Source of the DNA: Bacteroidota bacterium
GTDB taxonomy: Bacteria; Bacteroidota; Bacteroidia; Flavobacteriales; Weeksellaceae
Direction of reading: 5' to 3'
DNA length: 12,152 bases
Assembly (NCBI GenBank): GCA_023426625.1
Contig: JAFAAJ010000255.1
Span: forward strand, 1-12,152
Shown here: in pieces, positions 1 through 6,891 of the stretch
Layout: the number at the start of each line of letters is the position of its first letter
Numbering within the stretch: position 1 is the stretch's first letter
The notes under the pieces: generated by a model
Databases searched by the model: none
What the model was told of the DNA's origin: nothing
What the model saw: only the letters and a program-made list of their open reading frames with translations
Position numbers and translations under genes: made by a program

Positions 1-776
1 GCACAAAGGTTCCGATGATGATCAGCTACAAAAAAGGAATCAAACTGAACGGAAAAAATCCTACGATTCTTTATTCTTATGGAGGCTTCAATATCAGTTT
101 ACAGCCTGCTTTCTCCGTGGTAAATGCCATTTGGATGGAAAACGGAGGGATCTACGCTGTTCCAAACATCCGTGGTGGTGGAGAATACGGTAAAAAGTGG
201 CATGATGCAGGAACAAAAATGCAGAAGAAAAATGTTTTTGATGACTTCATTGCAGCAGGAGAATATTTGCAGAGTAAAGGTTATACTTCCAAAGATTACA
301 TGGCACTTTCAGGAAGATCAAACGGAGGATTATTGGTTGGAGCTACGATGACGATGCGTCCCGATCTGGCAAAAGTGGCATTTCCTGGAGTAGGGGTTCT
401 GGATATGTTGAGGTACAATAAATTCACAGCAGGAGCAGGTTGGTCTTATGATTACGGAACTGCCGAAGACAGTAAAGAAATGTTCGAATACTTAAAATCC
501 TATTCACCGGTGCACAACGTAAAAGCAGGAACTTGTTACCCTTCTACAATGATCATCACCAGTGACCATGATGACAGAGTGGTTCCGGCGCATTCATTCA
601 AATTCGGCGCTGAACTTCAGGAAAAACAGCAATGTGGTAATCCAATATTGCTAAGAATTGAGAAAAATGCAGGACACGGAGCCGGGAGATCTACAGATCA
701 GGTGATCAGTGAGAATGCAGATCTGATCTCTTTTGCCCTTTACGAAATGGGAATCAGGAAACTGGGAACTAAATAA
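1..776 (+). CDS. Prolyl oligopeptidase (S9A family), C-terminal part, 5' end outside window
   Basis: The frame is already open at base 3, so the gene starts upstream of the window and only about 257 residues are seen. It is the alpha/beta-hydrolase catalytic domain of a serine peptidase that cleaves after proline in short peptides. Counting from the Met codon at base 15, the nucleophile is Ser102 in GRSNGG, the acid is Asp186 in DHDDRVVP with substrate-binding Arg188, and the base is His221 in NAGHGAG. The full triad is therefore present and in the usual order. The sequence closely resembles, from memory, the flavobacterial prolyl endopeptidase of Elizabethkingia meningoseptica, which is secreted; the N-terminal propeller and any signal peptide lie outside the window. 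The Met at base 15 is internal and not the start. The gene stops at TAA 774-776 and is followed by a terminator hairpin, so it is not co-transcribed with the mutase. Confidence 0.95.
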   Translation, partial: TKVPMMISYKKGIKLNGKNPTILYSYGGFNISLQPAFSVVNAIWMENGGIYAVPNIRGGGEYGKKWHDAGTKMQKKNVFDDFIAAGEYLQSKGYTSKDYMALSGRSNGGLLVGATMTMRPDLAKVAFPGVGVLDMLRYNKFTAGAGWSYDYGTAEDSKEMFEYLKSYSPVHNVKAGTCYPSTMIITSDHDDRVVPAHSFKFGAELQEKQQCGNPILLRIEKNAGHGAGRSTDQVISENADLISFALYEMGIRKLGTK

Positions 777-802
777 TATATTTTAATCTTTCAATAAAAA
801 AT

Positions 803-837
803 AAAGGCGATTTTGCAGTGATGTAATTTCGCCTTTT
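803..837 (+). terminator. Hairpin terminator after the prolyl oligopeptidase
   Basis: An 8-bp perfect stem (AAAGGCGA at 803-810, TCGCCTTT at 829-836) has an 18-base loop. The T-rich side of the stem stands in for a short U tract. It lies 26 bases after the stop codon. The long loop makes it weaker than the other terminators in this window. Confidence 0.6.
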
Positions 838-906
838 GCTTTAAAAATAACACGAAATTATTAGCGTAAAAATCCGTAATTTTACCCACCTAATAAATCT
901 GAAAGA

Positions 907-3024
907 ATGAGAAGGGAAATCCAAAACAAAACTCCTCAATTTACTATAGCAAAATCCAATACAGAAGTCTATCCTTTTGAAAAAGACGGTTTGCAGCTAA
1001 AATCATCTTACACCAAAGGAGACATTCAGAACGAATCCTTAACCCATACTTCTCCGGGAATTGCCCCTTACTTAAGAGGTCCATATTCCACTATGTATGT
1101 TCAAAAACCCTGGACGATACGTCAGTATGCAGGATTCTCCACAGCAGAAGAATCCAATGCATTCTATAGGAGAAACCTTGCAGCAGGACAAAAAGGACTT
1201 TCCGTAGCTTTCGATTTGGCAACGCACAGAGGATACGATTCAGATCATGCAAGAGTAGTGGGAGATGTAGGAAAAGCAGGAGTGGCGATAGATTCCGTTG
1301 AAGATATGAAGATCCTTTTCAATGAAATTCCATTGGATCAGATCTCGGTTTCCATGACGATGAACGGTGCGGTATTACCTATTTTATCTTTTTACATCGT
1401 TGCTGCAGAAGAACAGGGAGTAAAGCAGGAATTGCTTTCAGGAACTATCCAAAATGATATTCTGAAGGAATTTATGGTGAGAAATACATACATTTATCCG
1501 CCGGCGCCTTCCATGAAGATCATTGCAGATATCTTCGAATATACATCTCAGAATATCCCGAAATTTAACTCTATTTCCATTTCAGGATATCACATGCAGG
1601 AAGCGGGGGCAACTCCGGTTCTGGAAATGGCATATACATTAGCAGACGGACTGGAATATGTAAGAACAGGAATAAAAGCAGGAATGAATGTTGATGATTT
1701 TGCTCCGAGACTTTCATTTTTCTGGGCAATCGGAATGAACCACTTCATGGAAATCGCTAAAATGCGTGCTGCAAGATACATTTGGGCGAATCTTTTAAAA
1801 CAGTTCAATCCACAAAATCCAAAATCTTTAGCATTAAGAACCCATTCTCAGACTTCAGGATGGTCTTTAACAGAGCAGGAACCATTCAATAACATCACGA
1901 GAACTGCCATTGAAGCATTGTCTTCGGCTCTTGGAGGAACTCAGTCTCTGCATACCAACGCCTTGGATGAAGCGATTGCCCTCCCTACAGATTATTCTGC
2001 AAAAATTGCAAGAAATACACAGATCATTCTACAACAGGAAAGCGGAATTTGTGATGTGGTGGATCCAATGGGAGGAAGCCACTTGATAGAAAGCCTTACC
2101 CAACAGATGATTGAAGAAGCCATGAAATACATCGATGAGGTGGAGCAGGAAGGAGGAATGACCAAAGCTATTGAGGCGGGAATTCCTAAAATGAGAATTG
2201 AAGAAGCGGCAGCCAGAAAACAAGCGAAAATTGATAGTGGCGAAGAATTTATCATTGGTGTCAATTCATTCAAAACATCTTTAAAACAGGATGAAATAGA
2301 AATCTTAGATATTGATAATACTGAGGTTAGGAGAAAGCAGATCGAAAGATTAAATAAAATAAAGGCGGAAAGAAATGCCGAAGCTGTAGAGCAAATTCTA
2401 AACGAGATCCGTGAATCTGCAAAAACAGGAAAAGGAAACCTTTTAGCATTATGTATTGAAGCAGCCCGAAGAAGAGTTACCCTTGGAGAAATGAGCGATG
2501 CTATGGAAGAAAGCTTCGGAAGATACAAAGCCAACATTAAAACAATTTCTGGAGTATACGCTATGAATGCCGGTAAAAATGAATATTTTGAAAAAGCCCT
2601 TCAGCTGACTCAAAAATTTGAAGAAGAAGAAGGTCGCCGTCCAAGATTAATGGTTGCCAAAATGGGACAGGATGGTCACGACAGAGGGGCAAAAGTTGTG
2701 GCAACAGCATTTGCCGACATGGGATTTGATGTAGATGTTGCTCCATTATTCCAAACACCGGAAGAAGTAGCAAAACAAGCTGTAGAAAATGATATTCACA
2801 TTTTAGGAGTATCATCATTGGCGGCGGGACACAAAACTTTGGTTCCTCAGGTTGTAGAAGAATTAAAAAAACTTGGAGCAGACGATATTACCATTGTGGT
2901 TGGAGGAGTAATTCCACAACAGGATTATGAGTTCCTCTATGCAAATGGTGCAGATTTCATTTTCGGTCCGGGAACCAACCTTCCAAAGTGTGCCGTAGAT
3001 ATTTTAGAGAAATTTTTAAACTAA
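907..3024 (+). CDS. mutB: Methylmalonyl-CoA mutase, catalytic (large) subunit
   Basis: This 705-residue protein interconverts succinyl-CoA and (R)-methylmalonyl-CoA using adenosylcobalamin, linking propionate and branched-chain metabolism to the TCA cycle in the cytosol. The N-terminal TIM-barrel carries GPYSTMY (Tyr64, equivalent to the catalytic Tyr of the Propionibacterium enzyme), PWTIRQYAGFST, the FYRRNLAAGQKGLS segment and DLATHRGYDSD; QTSGWSLTEQ lies further on. The C-terminal B12-binding Rossmann domain starts near residue 570. Its motif DGHDRG at 589-594 supplies the cobalt-ligating His591, followed by GVSSLAAGH and GGVIP. Both domains are intact, so this is a complete catalytic chain. 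The ATG at 907 starts a protein with the expected N-terminal linker. The usual small non-catalytic subunit gene is not upstream, where an unrelated peptidase ends instead. The chaperone gene meaB lies 7 kb downstream. Confidence 0.96.
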   Translation: MRREIQNKTPQFTIAKSNTEVYPFEKDGLQLKSSYTKGDIQNESLTHTSPGIAPYLRGPYSTMYVQKPWTIRQYAGFSTAEESNAFYRRNLAAGQKGLSVAFDLATHRGYDSDHARVVGDVGKAGVAIDSVEDMKILFNEIPLDQISVSMTMNGAVLPILSFYIVAAEEQGVKQELLSGTIQNDILKEFMVRNTYIYPPAPSMKIIADIFEYTSQNIPKFNSISISGYHMQEAGATPVLEMAYTLADGLEYVRTGIKAGMNVDDFAPRLSFFWAIGMNHFMEIAKMRAARYIWANLLKQFNPQNPKSLALRTHSQTSGWSLTEQEPFNNITRTAIEALSSALGGTQSLHTNALDEAIALPTDYSAKIARNTQIILQQESGICDVVDPMGGSHLIESLTQQMIEEAMKYIDEVEQEGGMTKAIEAGIPKMRIEEAAARKQAKIDSGEEFIIGVNSFKTSLKQDEIEILDIDNTEVRRKQIERLNKIKAERNAEAVEQILNEIRESAKTGKGNLLALCIEAARRRVTLGEMSDAMEESFGRYKANIKTISGVYAMNAGKNEYFEKALQLTQKFEEEEGRRPRLMVAKMGQDGHDRGAKVVATAFADMGFDVDVAPLFQTPEEVAKQAVENDIHILGVSSLAAGHKTLVPQVVEELKKLGADDITIVVGGVIPQQDYEFLYANGADFIFGPGTNLPKCAVDILEKFLN

Positions 3025-3093
3025 ATTAACTTTTTGCTCGACGCAGATTGCACAGCATTTGTACTGTAAACCATAACCAAAACCCAAAATATT

Positions 3094-3579
3094 ATGGCTT
3101 ATACAGTAGTTTCAGTATTTCCGGTGACTGTAGAAACAGAGGAAATAAAGAAAAAATTAAATGCAAACGGCTTTGAAGATGCCAATATCATCGTTTCAAA
3201 GTCTAAAGTTGAAAGCGGGCTGAACCAGTATCAGGAAGATGAACAGACAAAAGGATTCTTCAATCACGTCTTTGCCCATGATGCAGAAATGCTGGATGCT
3301 TACCGCAAGCACAGTGTTGGACGAAATAATGTAGTGGTTTACACCGACAATTTAGAGCAGGCGCAGAATGCCAAAAGAGTTTTAGACGAATGTGGAGCTC
3401 TTGAAGTGTATAGAAAACCTGAGGAGAAAAACATTCCGGAAGGAATGTCCCAACAGGAATACGACGGAATAATTGCCAAAGCACGTCATAATCTCTATTT
3501 CTTAGGTTCCGAAAGGACCTATCAAACCCATGAAAAAGGAATGGAAGACGAAATGGATAGCTTAGGCTCAAAAGATTAA
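3094..3579 (+). CDS. Conserved hypothetical protein resembling general-stress 17M-like proteins
   Basis: This is a 161-residue, acidic, soluble-looking protein with no signal peptide or membrane segment. The first 50 residues have the pattern of the general stress protein 17M/YflT-like fold: a hydrophobic strand (YTVVSVFPV), an acidic helix and then GFEDANIIVSK. A second strand-helix unit follows (NNVVVYTDNLEQAQNAKRVL, then an ECGALEVYRKP strand). The C-terminal 40 residues are charged and probably flexible. The family assignment rests on this pattern only. The gene starts 69 bases after mutB and ends at a strong terminator, so it could be read through from mutB. No convincing promoter was found in the gap: TTTTTG is followed 17 bases later by AGCATTTG, a poor match. 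The biochemical role is unknown; a stress-related role is only inferred. Confidence 0.75.
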   Translation: MAYTVVSVFPVTVETEEIKKKLNANGFEDANIIVSKSKVESGLNQYQEDEQTKGFFNHVFAHDAEMLDAYRKHSVGRNNVVVYTDNLEQAQNAKRVLDECGALEVYRKPEEKNIPEGMSQQEYDGIIAKARHNLYFLGSERTYQTHEKGMEDEMDSLGSKD

Positions 3580-3584
3580 TCAAC

Positions 3585-3613
3585 AACCTGAATCTTAGAT
3601 TCAGGTTTTTTTT
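3585..3613 (+). terminator. Strong intrinsic terminator after the stress-like gene
   Basis: A perfect 10-bp stem (AACCTGAATC at 3585-3594, GATTCAGGTT at 3598-3607) closes a 3-base loop. It runs into a T tract at 3605-3613. It lies 5 bases after the stop codon at 3577-3579. Confidence 0.9.
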
Positions 3614-3623
3614 GACAAAAAAT

Positions 3624-3652
3624 TTTGAGTTTCAAAAAAATGTATATATTTG
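3624..3652 (+). promoter_or_regulatory. Bacteroidota-type promoter for the short structured transcript
   Basis: The -33 box TTTG at 3624-3627 and the -7 box TATATTTG at 3645-3652 are separated by 17 bases. Both match the Bacteroidota consensus exactly. Transcription would start near 3657-3660. The promoter sits between two terminators, just after the previous one, so it drives an independent unit. It is the best promoter match in the window. Confidence 0.75.
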
Positions 3653-3695
3653 CAGCAGAAAATAAAGTTTAACCATTTAAAAACAACGAAGCAAA

Positions 3696-3773
3696 ATGTT
3701 CAGATTTATTCAGAATTTTACAGTTGGATTACCGCTTACAGTGGTAAGGCTTCGTGGTTTGGTGTATTCTTAG
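3696..3773 (+). CDS. Possible 25-residue peptide inside the short transcript
   Basis: An ATG preceded by an A-rich stretch (CGAAGCAAA), typical of Bacteroidota starts, opens 25 codons ending at TAG 3771-3773. The peptide begins MFRFIQNFTV and ends VRLRGLVYS. It is fairly hydrophobic with three arginines and has no cysteines. Its runs of Phe near the start do not amount to the repeated codons of a classic amino-acid attenuator, and no biosynthetic gene follows. It could be a small regulatory or membrane-active peptide, or an accidental frame in a structured RNA. A second tiny frame of 8 codons (MKYQNPKS, 3786-3812) ends within the terminator stem and is probably accidental. Confidence 0.35.
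   Translation: MFRFIQNFTVGLPLTVVRLRGLVYS
3729..3747 (+). other. Internal RNA hairpin of the short transcript
   Basis: TTACCGC at 3729-3735 pairs with GTGGTAA at 3741-3747 (7 bp including one G-U), leaving a TTACA loop. It is stacked inside the longer pairing 3681-3692/3749-3760. Confidence 0.55.
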
Positions 3774-3797
3774 AAAAATAGTATAATGAAATATCAG

Positions 3798-3829
3798 AAC
3801 CCGAAGTCGTAGAGATTTCGGGTTTTTTT
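3798..3829 (+). terminator. Intrinsic terminator of the short transcript
   Basis: The stem AACCCGAAGTC (3798-3808) pairs with GATTTCGGGTT (3814-3824) in 11 pairs including one G-U, with a 5-base loop. A T tract follows at 3823-3829. Confidence 0.88.
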
Positions 3830-3960
3830 ATTGCGCAATATTTCAAACTCAGTTTCCCCCGAAATTTTTTTTAAGTTAATTTTTTGTCATGTAAATGATT
3901 TAAAGAATGGATCTGCATCAGAGTTTCTCCAATTCCATCATTTAATCTGACAGGAGTATT

Positions 3961-4007
3961 GTCATTCTGACGAAGGAAGAGCTTTTCGTGATAACGATCA
4001 GAATGAT
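3961..4007. repeat. Inverted-repeat intergenic element
   Basis: TCATTCTGA at 3962-3970 is mirrored by TCAGAATGA at 3998-4006 around a 27-base centre. The left side (GTCATTCTGACGAAGGAAGA) looks like, from memory, a degenerate repeat scattered between genes in Chryseobacterium and relatives. The stretch 3830-4070 otherwise holds only AT-rich sequence, a perfect 12-base palindrome CTAAAATTTTAG at 4023-4034, and no convincing promoter. Confidence 0.5.
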
Positions 4008-4070
4008 AAATGTCTTAATCGACTAAAATTTTAGTTGAAAAAATATAATCATTTGATAGTAAATCAATTA

Positions 4071-4820
4071 ATGGAAGAAAATAACCTTCTGTTTTACCGC
4101 TTGAGAAGTGTCAGAAGCAGAAAAAGAATTATTAAAAAAGATATAGAAAAACAGATAAGAAAAAAGTATAAACGTAGTAAAGAATTGATCAGTATGCGGA
4201 GAAACATTCCGCTTATTCCTTTAAATAAGCCCTATCAGAAAGGATTTGTAAGATGTTTTGCCGTGAGAGAAGATGTCGGGAGATCAAAGGATAGAATTTT
4301 CTTTGAAGGAATTTTGAAAAAGATCAACACTTATATGTACTCTGAAAATCGTAGGTTTCTGAAAAAGAAAAGAAAATTCGGCAGGAAAAAATACATAGAA
4401 AGAGAACAAAAGCTTGACCGCATTTTCCCTTGGGAATGGAACAGTCCGAAAACGGGACTTACATCAAGAGAAAAACAATATTTTCTGAAAAGAGAAAATT
4501 ATAATTCTGTCAAGAAAAAAACTACGGTATACTATGAGTTTATAGAGCCATGGAGATTTTGCTTAAAGGTAAAACCTTACATGATTACCCATTACAAACC
4601 CATAGATGCAGAGCTGGAAAGAGAATATCATGCATTGGATTCCTATCTAAAACAGCATTCCGTCCAGGGAATTATCTGTAAAAAGATATTGGGGAAATCA
4701 GACAAATGGTTCTATAAGAAGAAAACAAATCTTATCGAAAGTAAAAAATACTTTCACTACAAAACCTCTGCAAGAGAAATTGCAGAACATTTAGAGGACT
4801 TTGATGTCCGGAAATTTTAA
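4071..4820 (+). CDS. Hypothetical basic protein, first gene of the rtcB-prfH operon
   Basis: I do not recognise this 249-residue protein. It is strongly basic, with clusters such as RSVRSRKRIIKKDIEKQIRKKY near the N-terminus and RRFLKKKRKFGRKKY mid-way, and rich in Tyr, Trp and Phe (for example FPWEWNS, YYEFIEPWRFCLKVKPY). There is no signal peptide or membrane segment, and the charge suggests nucleic-acid or ribosome binding. The two central motifs PWEWN and EPWRFCLKVKPYMITHYKP look conserved-domain-like rather than low complexity. The ATG at 4071 is preferred; an upstream TTG at 4035 would add 12 residues but is a poor start. The stop lies 10 bases before the rtcB start, so the two are almost certainly co-transcribed. 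That position argues for a role in the same RNA-repair process, but this is inference from context only. Confidence 0.7.
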   Translation: MEENNLLFYRLRSVRSRKRIIKKDIEKQIRKKYKRSKELISMRRNIPLIPLNKPYQKGFVRCFAVREDVGRSKDRIFFEGILKKINTYMYSENRRFLKKKRKFGRKKYIEREQKLDRIFPWEWNSPKTGLTSREKQYFLKRENYNSVKKKTTVYYEFIEPWRFCLKVKPYMITHYKPIDAELEREYHALDSYLKQHSVQGIICKKILGKSDKWFYKKKTNLIESKKYFHYKTSAREIAEHLEDFDVRKF

Positions 4821-4830
4821 TTATAAAACA

Positions 4831-6222
4831 ATGGGAAATTTAAAACTAAAAGGAAAAGATATATTGAAGCTGGGCTATCCGAACAATCAGAGTGTAAATA
4901 TTGCTTTGGAGGTTATGAAAAGAAATTTCGCAACAAAAAATATTCATTATGTGAAATCTCTTTTAAAAGAAATACTGATCCATCCGGAGAATTTTGAAAA
5001 AGATCTCACTTTCGGACAGATCGCAGAAGCTTTGCTTTCATCCAGGAAAACTGAGAAAAGAATGTTGAACGCACAGCGTGCCGATTTTCAGATCTTCGGA
5101 AACCGGATTTCTGAAGAAGCGAAAAACCAATTGTACACCGCTTTAAAGTTGCCGATCTCATTACAGGGAGCTTTGATGCCCGATGCACACAGTGGCTATG
5201 GTCTTCCGATAGGAGGAGTCCTTGCTGTGGAGAATGCCGTGATTCCTTATGGAGTGGGAATGGACATTGGTTGCAGGATGAGTCTCAGTATTTTAGATAC
5301 CCCTGTTTCATATCTTGAAGGAGCCAAAGATAAATATGAAAAAGCACTGGCTGAGCATACCAAATTCGGGATGTATGAAGTCCATAAATCTCATGTAGAT
5401 CATGAAATTTTTGAGCGTGATACATTTGATATGATCCCGATTTTGAGAAGACTGAAAGGGAAAGCCGTGAAACAGATGGGAACTTCCGGCGGCGGAAACC
5501 ATTTCGTGGAATTCGGGGAAGTTGAAATTACGGAATATGATGATAAGATCGGACTTCCGAAAGGAAAATATCTGGGAATTCTTTCACACAGCGGTTCTCG
5601 GGGATTGGGTGCAGAGATCGCTCAGTACTATTCAAGAGTGGCGGCAGAACAGTGTCCGTTGCCTAAAGAAGCTCAGCAATTTGCGTGGCTAGATCTTAGC
5701 ACTCATCTTGGATTGGAATATTGGACAGCAATGAATTTGGCTGGGGATTACGCTTCCACTTGTCATGACGATATCCACAGAAGACTCGTAAAAGCAGTTG
5801 GAGGAAGAGTGAAAGCCAGAATTGAAAACCACCACAACTTCGCCTGGAAGGAGATTCACAACGGAAAAGAAGTAATTGTCCACAGAAAAGGAGCAACTCC
5901 AGCCAATGAAAATGAATTGGGAATGATCCCCGGTTCGATGACGGCAAAAGGGTTCATCGTTCGTGGAAAAGGAAATCCAGACTCACTGAACTCTGCTTCG
6001 CACGGAGCAGGAAGAGCCTATTCAAGAGGAGAATGCAGAAGTCTGTTTACTCAGAATGACATCAATAAAGAATTAAAACTAAAGAATGTCACTTTGATGG
6101 GCGGAAATGCAGAAGAAGCACCGATGGCATACAAAGATATTCATGAAGTGATGAATGCACAAAGTGAATTGGTAGACATCCTCGGAACCTTTCAGCCGAG
6201 AATTGTAAGAATGGATAAATAA
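4831..6222 (+). CDS. rtcB: RtcB RNA-splicing/repair ligase
   Basis: This 463-residue cytosolic enzyme joins RNA 3'-phosphate or 2',3'-cyclic phosphate ends to 5'-OH ends, using GTP and Mn2+. All family signatures are present: PDAHSGYGLPIGG (117-129), metal ligands Asp145 and Cys148 in DIGCRM, GGGNHFVE (220-227), HSGSRG (253-258), His334 in ENHHNFAW, HRKGATPA (351-358), GSMTAKGF (368-375), and the guanylylated His391 in SASHGAGR. The ATG at 4831 is chosen because MGNLKLKGKDILKLGYP resembles the usual RtcB N-terminus; a start at 4804 would add nine residues and overlap the previous gene. No archease, rtcA or rtcR gene lies nearby. Instead the neighbours are the basic protein upstream and a zinc-ribbon protein plus prfH downstream, which places this enzyme in the PrfH-associated branch of RtcB. 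Confidence 0.96.
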   Translation: MGNLKLKGKDILKLGYPNNQSVNIALEVMKRNFATKNIHYVKSLLKEILIHPENFEKDLTFGQIAEALLSSRKTEKRMLNAQRADFQIFGNRISEEAKNQLYTALKLPISLQGALMPDAHSGYGLPIGGVLAVENAVIPYGVGMDIGCRMSLSILDTPVSYLEGAKDKYEKALAEHTKFGMYEVHKSHVDHEIFERDTFDMIPILRRLKGKAVKQMGTSGGGNHFVEFGEVEITEYDDKIGLPKGKYLGILSHSGSRGLGAEIAQYYSRVAAEQCPLPKEAQQFAWLDLSTHLGLEYWTAMNLAGDYASTCHDDIHRRLVKAVGGRVKARIENHHNFAWKEIHNGKEVIVHRKGATPANENELGMIPGSMTAKGFIVRGKGNPDSLNSASHGAGRAYSRGECRSLFTQNDINKELKLKNVTLMGGNAEEAPMAYKDIHEVMNAQSELVDILGTFQPRIVRMDK

Positions 6223-6259
6223 TATTTGCTAGCTTTAACTATCAATGTAATAATTTTAA

Positions 6260-6289
6260 TTGATTCTGGCAAAAATGACCGTAAATTTT
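6260..6289 (+). promoter_or_regulatory. Possible internal promoter before the zinc-ribbon gene
   Basis: TTG at 6260-6262 and TAAATTTT at 6282-6289 are 19 bases apart, matching TTG-N17-23-TAnnTTTG except for the last base. The site lies in the 81-base gap between rtcB and the zinc-ribbon ATG at 6304, which is the largest gap in the operon. A near match in AT-rich DNA may be chance. Confidence 0.3.
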
Positions 6290-6303
6290 TAATTGCAACA
6301 AAA

Positions 6304-6891
6304 ATGAAGAAAATATATAAACAGGAGTATTTTAATTACCACGAAAATATTCTCGTGATCTGTCCGGATTGCGGAGAAGATGCTGTTGTAAAAAACGAAT
6401 ACAGTTACAAAAGAGCAACCTTGGAGTGTAATCATTGTGATTTACGGAAAACAGGATTGGATCTGATGATTTACAAAGCTTTTGTGAATATTTACTGTCC
6501 GGTTTGTACACATCCTATCCGTTATGAACAGGGAAACTTAAAGAAAAAACCTAAGAATATACAGGTAAGATGCGACGAATGTGATTCTTCATTTCAGGTT
6601 AAGCCAAAAACTGAGGAATGTTTAAAGTCCTATGTGAAAGAGGAAGGCCTGATCCATGATAAAGTTTTCGGATGTCCTTATTATTTTCAGGAAAATTTTC
6701 GAGGGAAATTATTTTGGGCAAGAAACAGAGAACATCTTTTAGAAATGGAGAATTACATCTCATCAGATCTTAGAACAAGATTGCCTTACAGAATGCAAAT
6801 GGTAGAAAGGCTGCCGACATTTATTAAAGAGGCAAAAAACAGAGAGGCTATCTTAAAGATTTTACAAAAATGGAAAAGCTCATACAAATAA
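6304..6891 (+). CDS. Tandem zinc-ribbon protein of the rtcB-prfH operon
   Basis: The 195-residue protein carries four CxxC knuckles: C20/C23, C42/C45, C65/C68 and C90/C93. This arrangement makes two successive zinc ribbons (about residues 17-50 and 62-98), as in TFIIB-type ribbons that bind nucleic acid or protein. After a linker comes a distinct C-terminal segment (about 120-195) with FWARNREHLLEMENYI, LRTRLPYR, LPTFIKEAKNREAILKIL. From memory, a similar tail occurs in other bacterial zinc-ribbon proteins of unknown function, so I take it as a real domain. The ATG at 6304 is preferred over a TTG at 6226 because the extra 26 residues look non-coding. The 3' end overlaps the prfH start by 22 bases, implying coupled translation. 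Its function is unknown; the position between ligase and release factor suggests damaged-RNA or ribosome recognition (inference). Confidence 0.8.
   Translation: MKKIYKQEYFNYHENILVICPDCGEDAVVKNEYSYKRATLECNHCDLRKTGLDLMIYKAFVNIYCPVCTHPIRYEQGNLKKKPKNIQVRCDECDSSFQVKPKTEECLKSYVKEEGLIHDKVFGCPYYFQENFRGKLFWARNREHLLEMENYISSDLRTRLPYRMQMVERLPTFIKEAKNREAILKILQKWKSSYK

Larger units (their letters stand above)
3658..3829 (+). ncRNA. Candidate structured small RNA / short mRNA with its own promoter and terminator
   Basis: A unit of about 170 bases is bounded by a consensus promoter (3624-3652) and an intrinsic terminator (3798-3829). Its folding can be read by eye. Bases 3681-3692 pair with 3749-3760 in 11 of 12 positions (one A-G mismatch), enclosing a hairpin at 3729-3747 with a 7-bp stem, one G-U pair and a TTACA loop. 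A 25-codon open frame starts 3 bases after the left arm of the long stem, and the right arm lies inside that frame, so translation and folding would compete. It matches no RNA class I know (not tRNA, tmRNA, 6S, or a recognised riboswitch). It lies about 240 bases upstream of the rtcB operon on the same strand. The exact 5' end is inferred from the promoter. Confidence 0.5.

Noticed and set aside
877..884. TAATTTTA as the -7 box of a mutB promoter.
   Set aside because: There is no TTG/TTTG at the required 17-23 base distance upstream, so the promoter call cannot be supported.
1992..2537. A 181-codon open frame on the minus strand.
   Set aside because: It lies wholly inside mutB, is Ser/Ile/Phe-rich as expected of an antisense shadow, and has no recognisable domain.
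3696..3829. Amino-acid attenuator reading of the short transcript (leader peptide plus terminator).
   Set aside because: The peptide has no run of one amino acid, no alternative antiterminator pairing with the terminator arm was found, and no biosynthetic gene follows within 240 bases.
3871..4014. A 47-codon open frame on the minus strand with protein-like composition (contains NDGIGETLMQIHSLN).
   Set aside because: It has no start codon at its beginning, its only Met is at codon 33, it crosses the inverted-repeat element, and this length is not rare by chance. A gene remnant is possible but cannot be supported.
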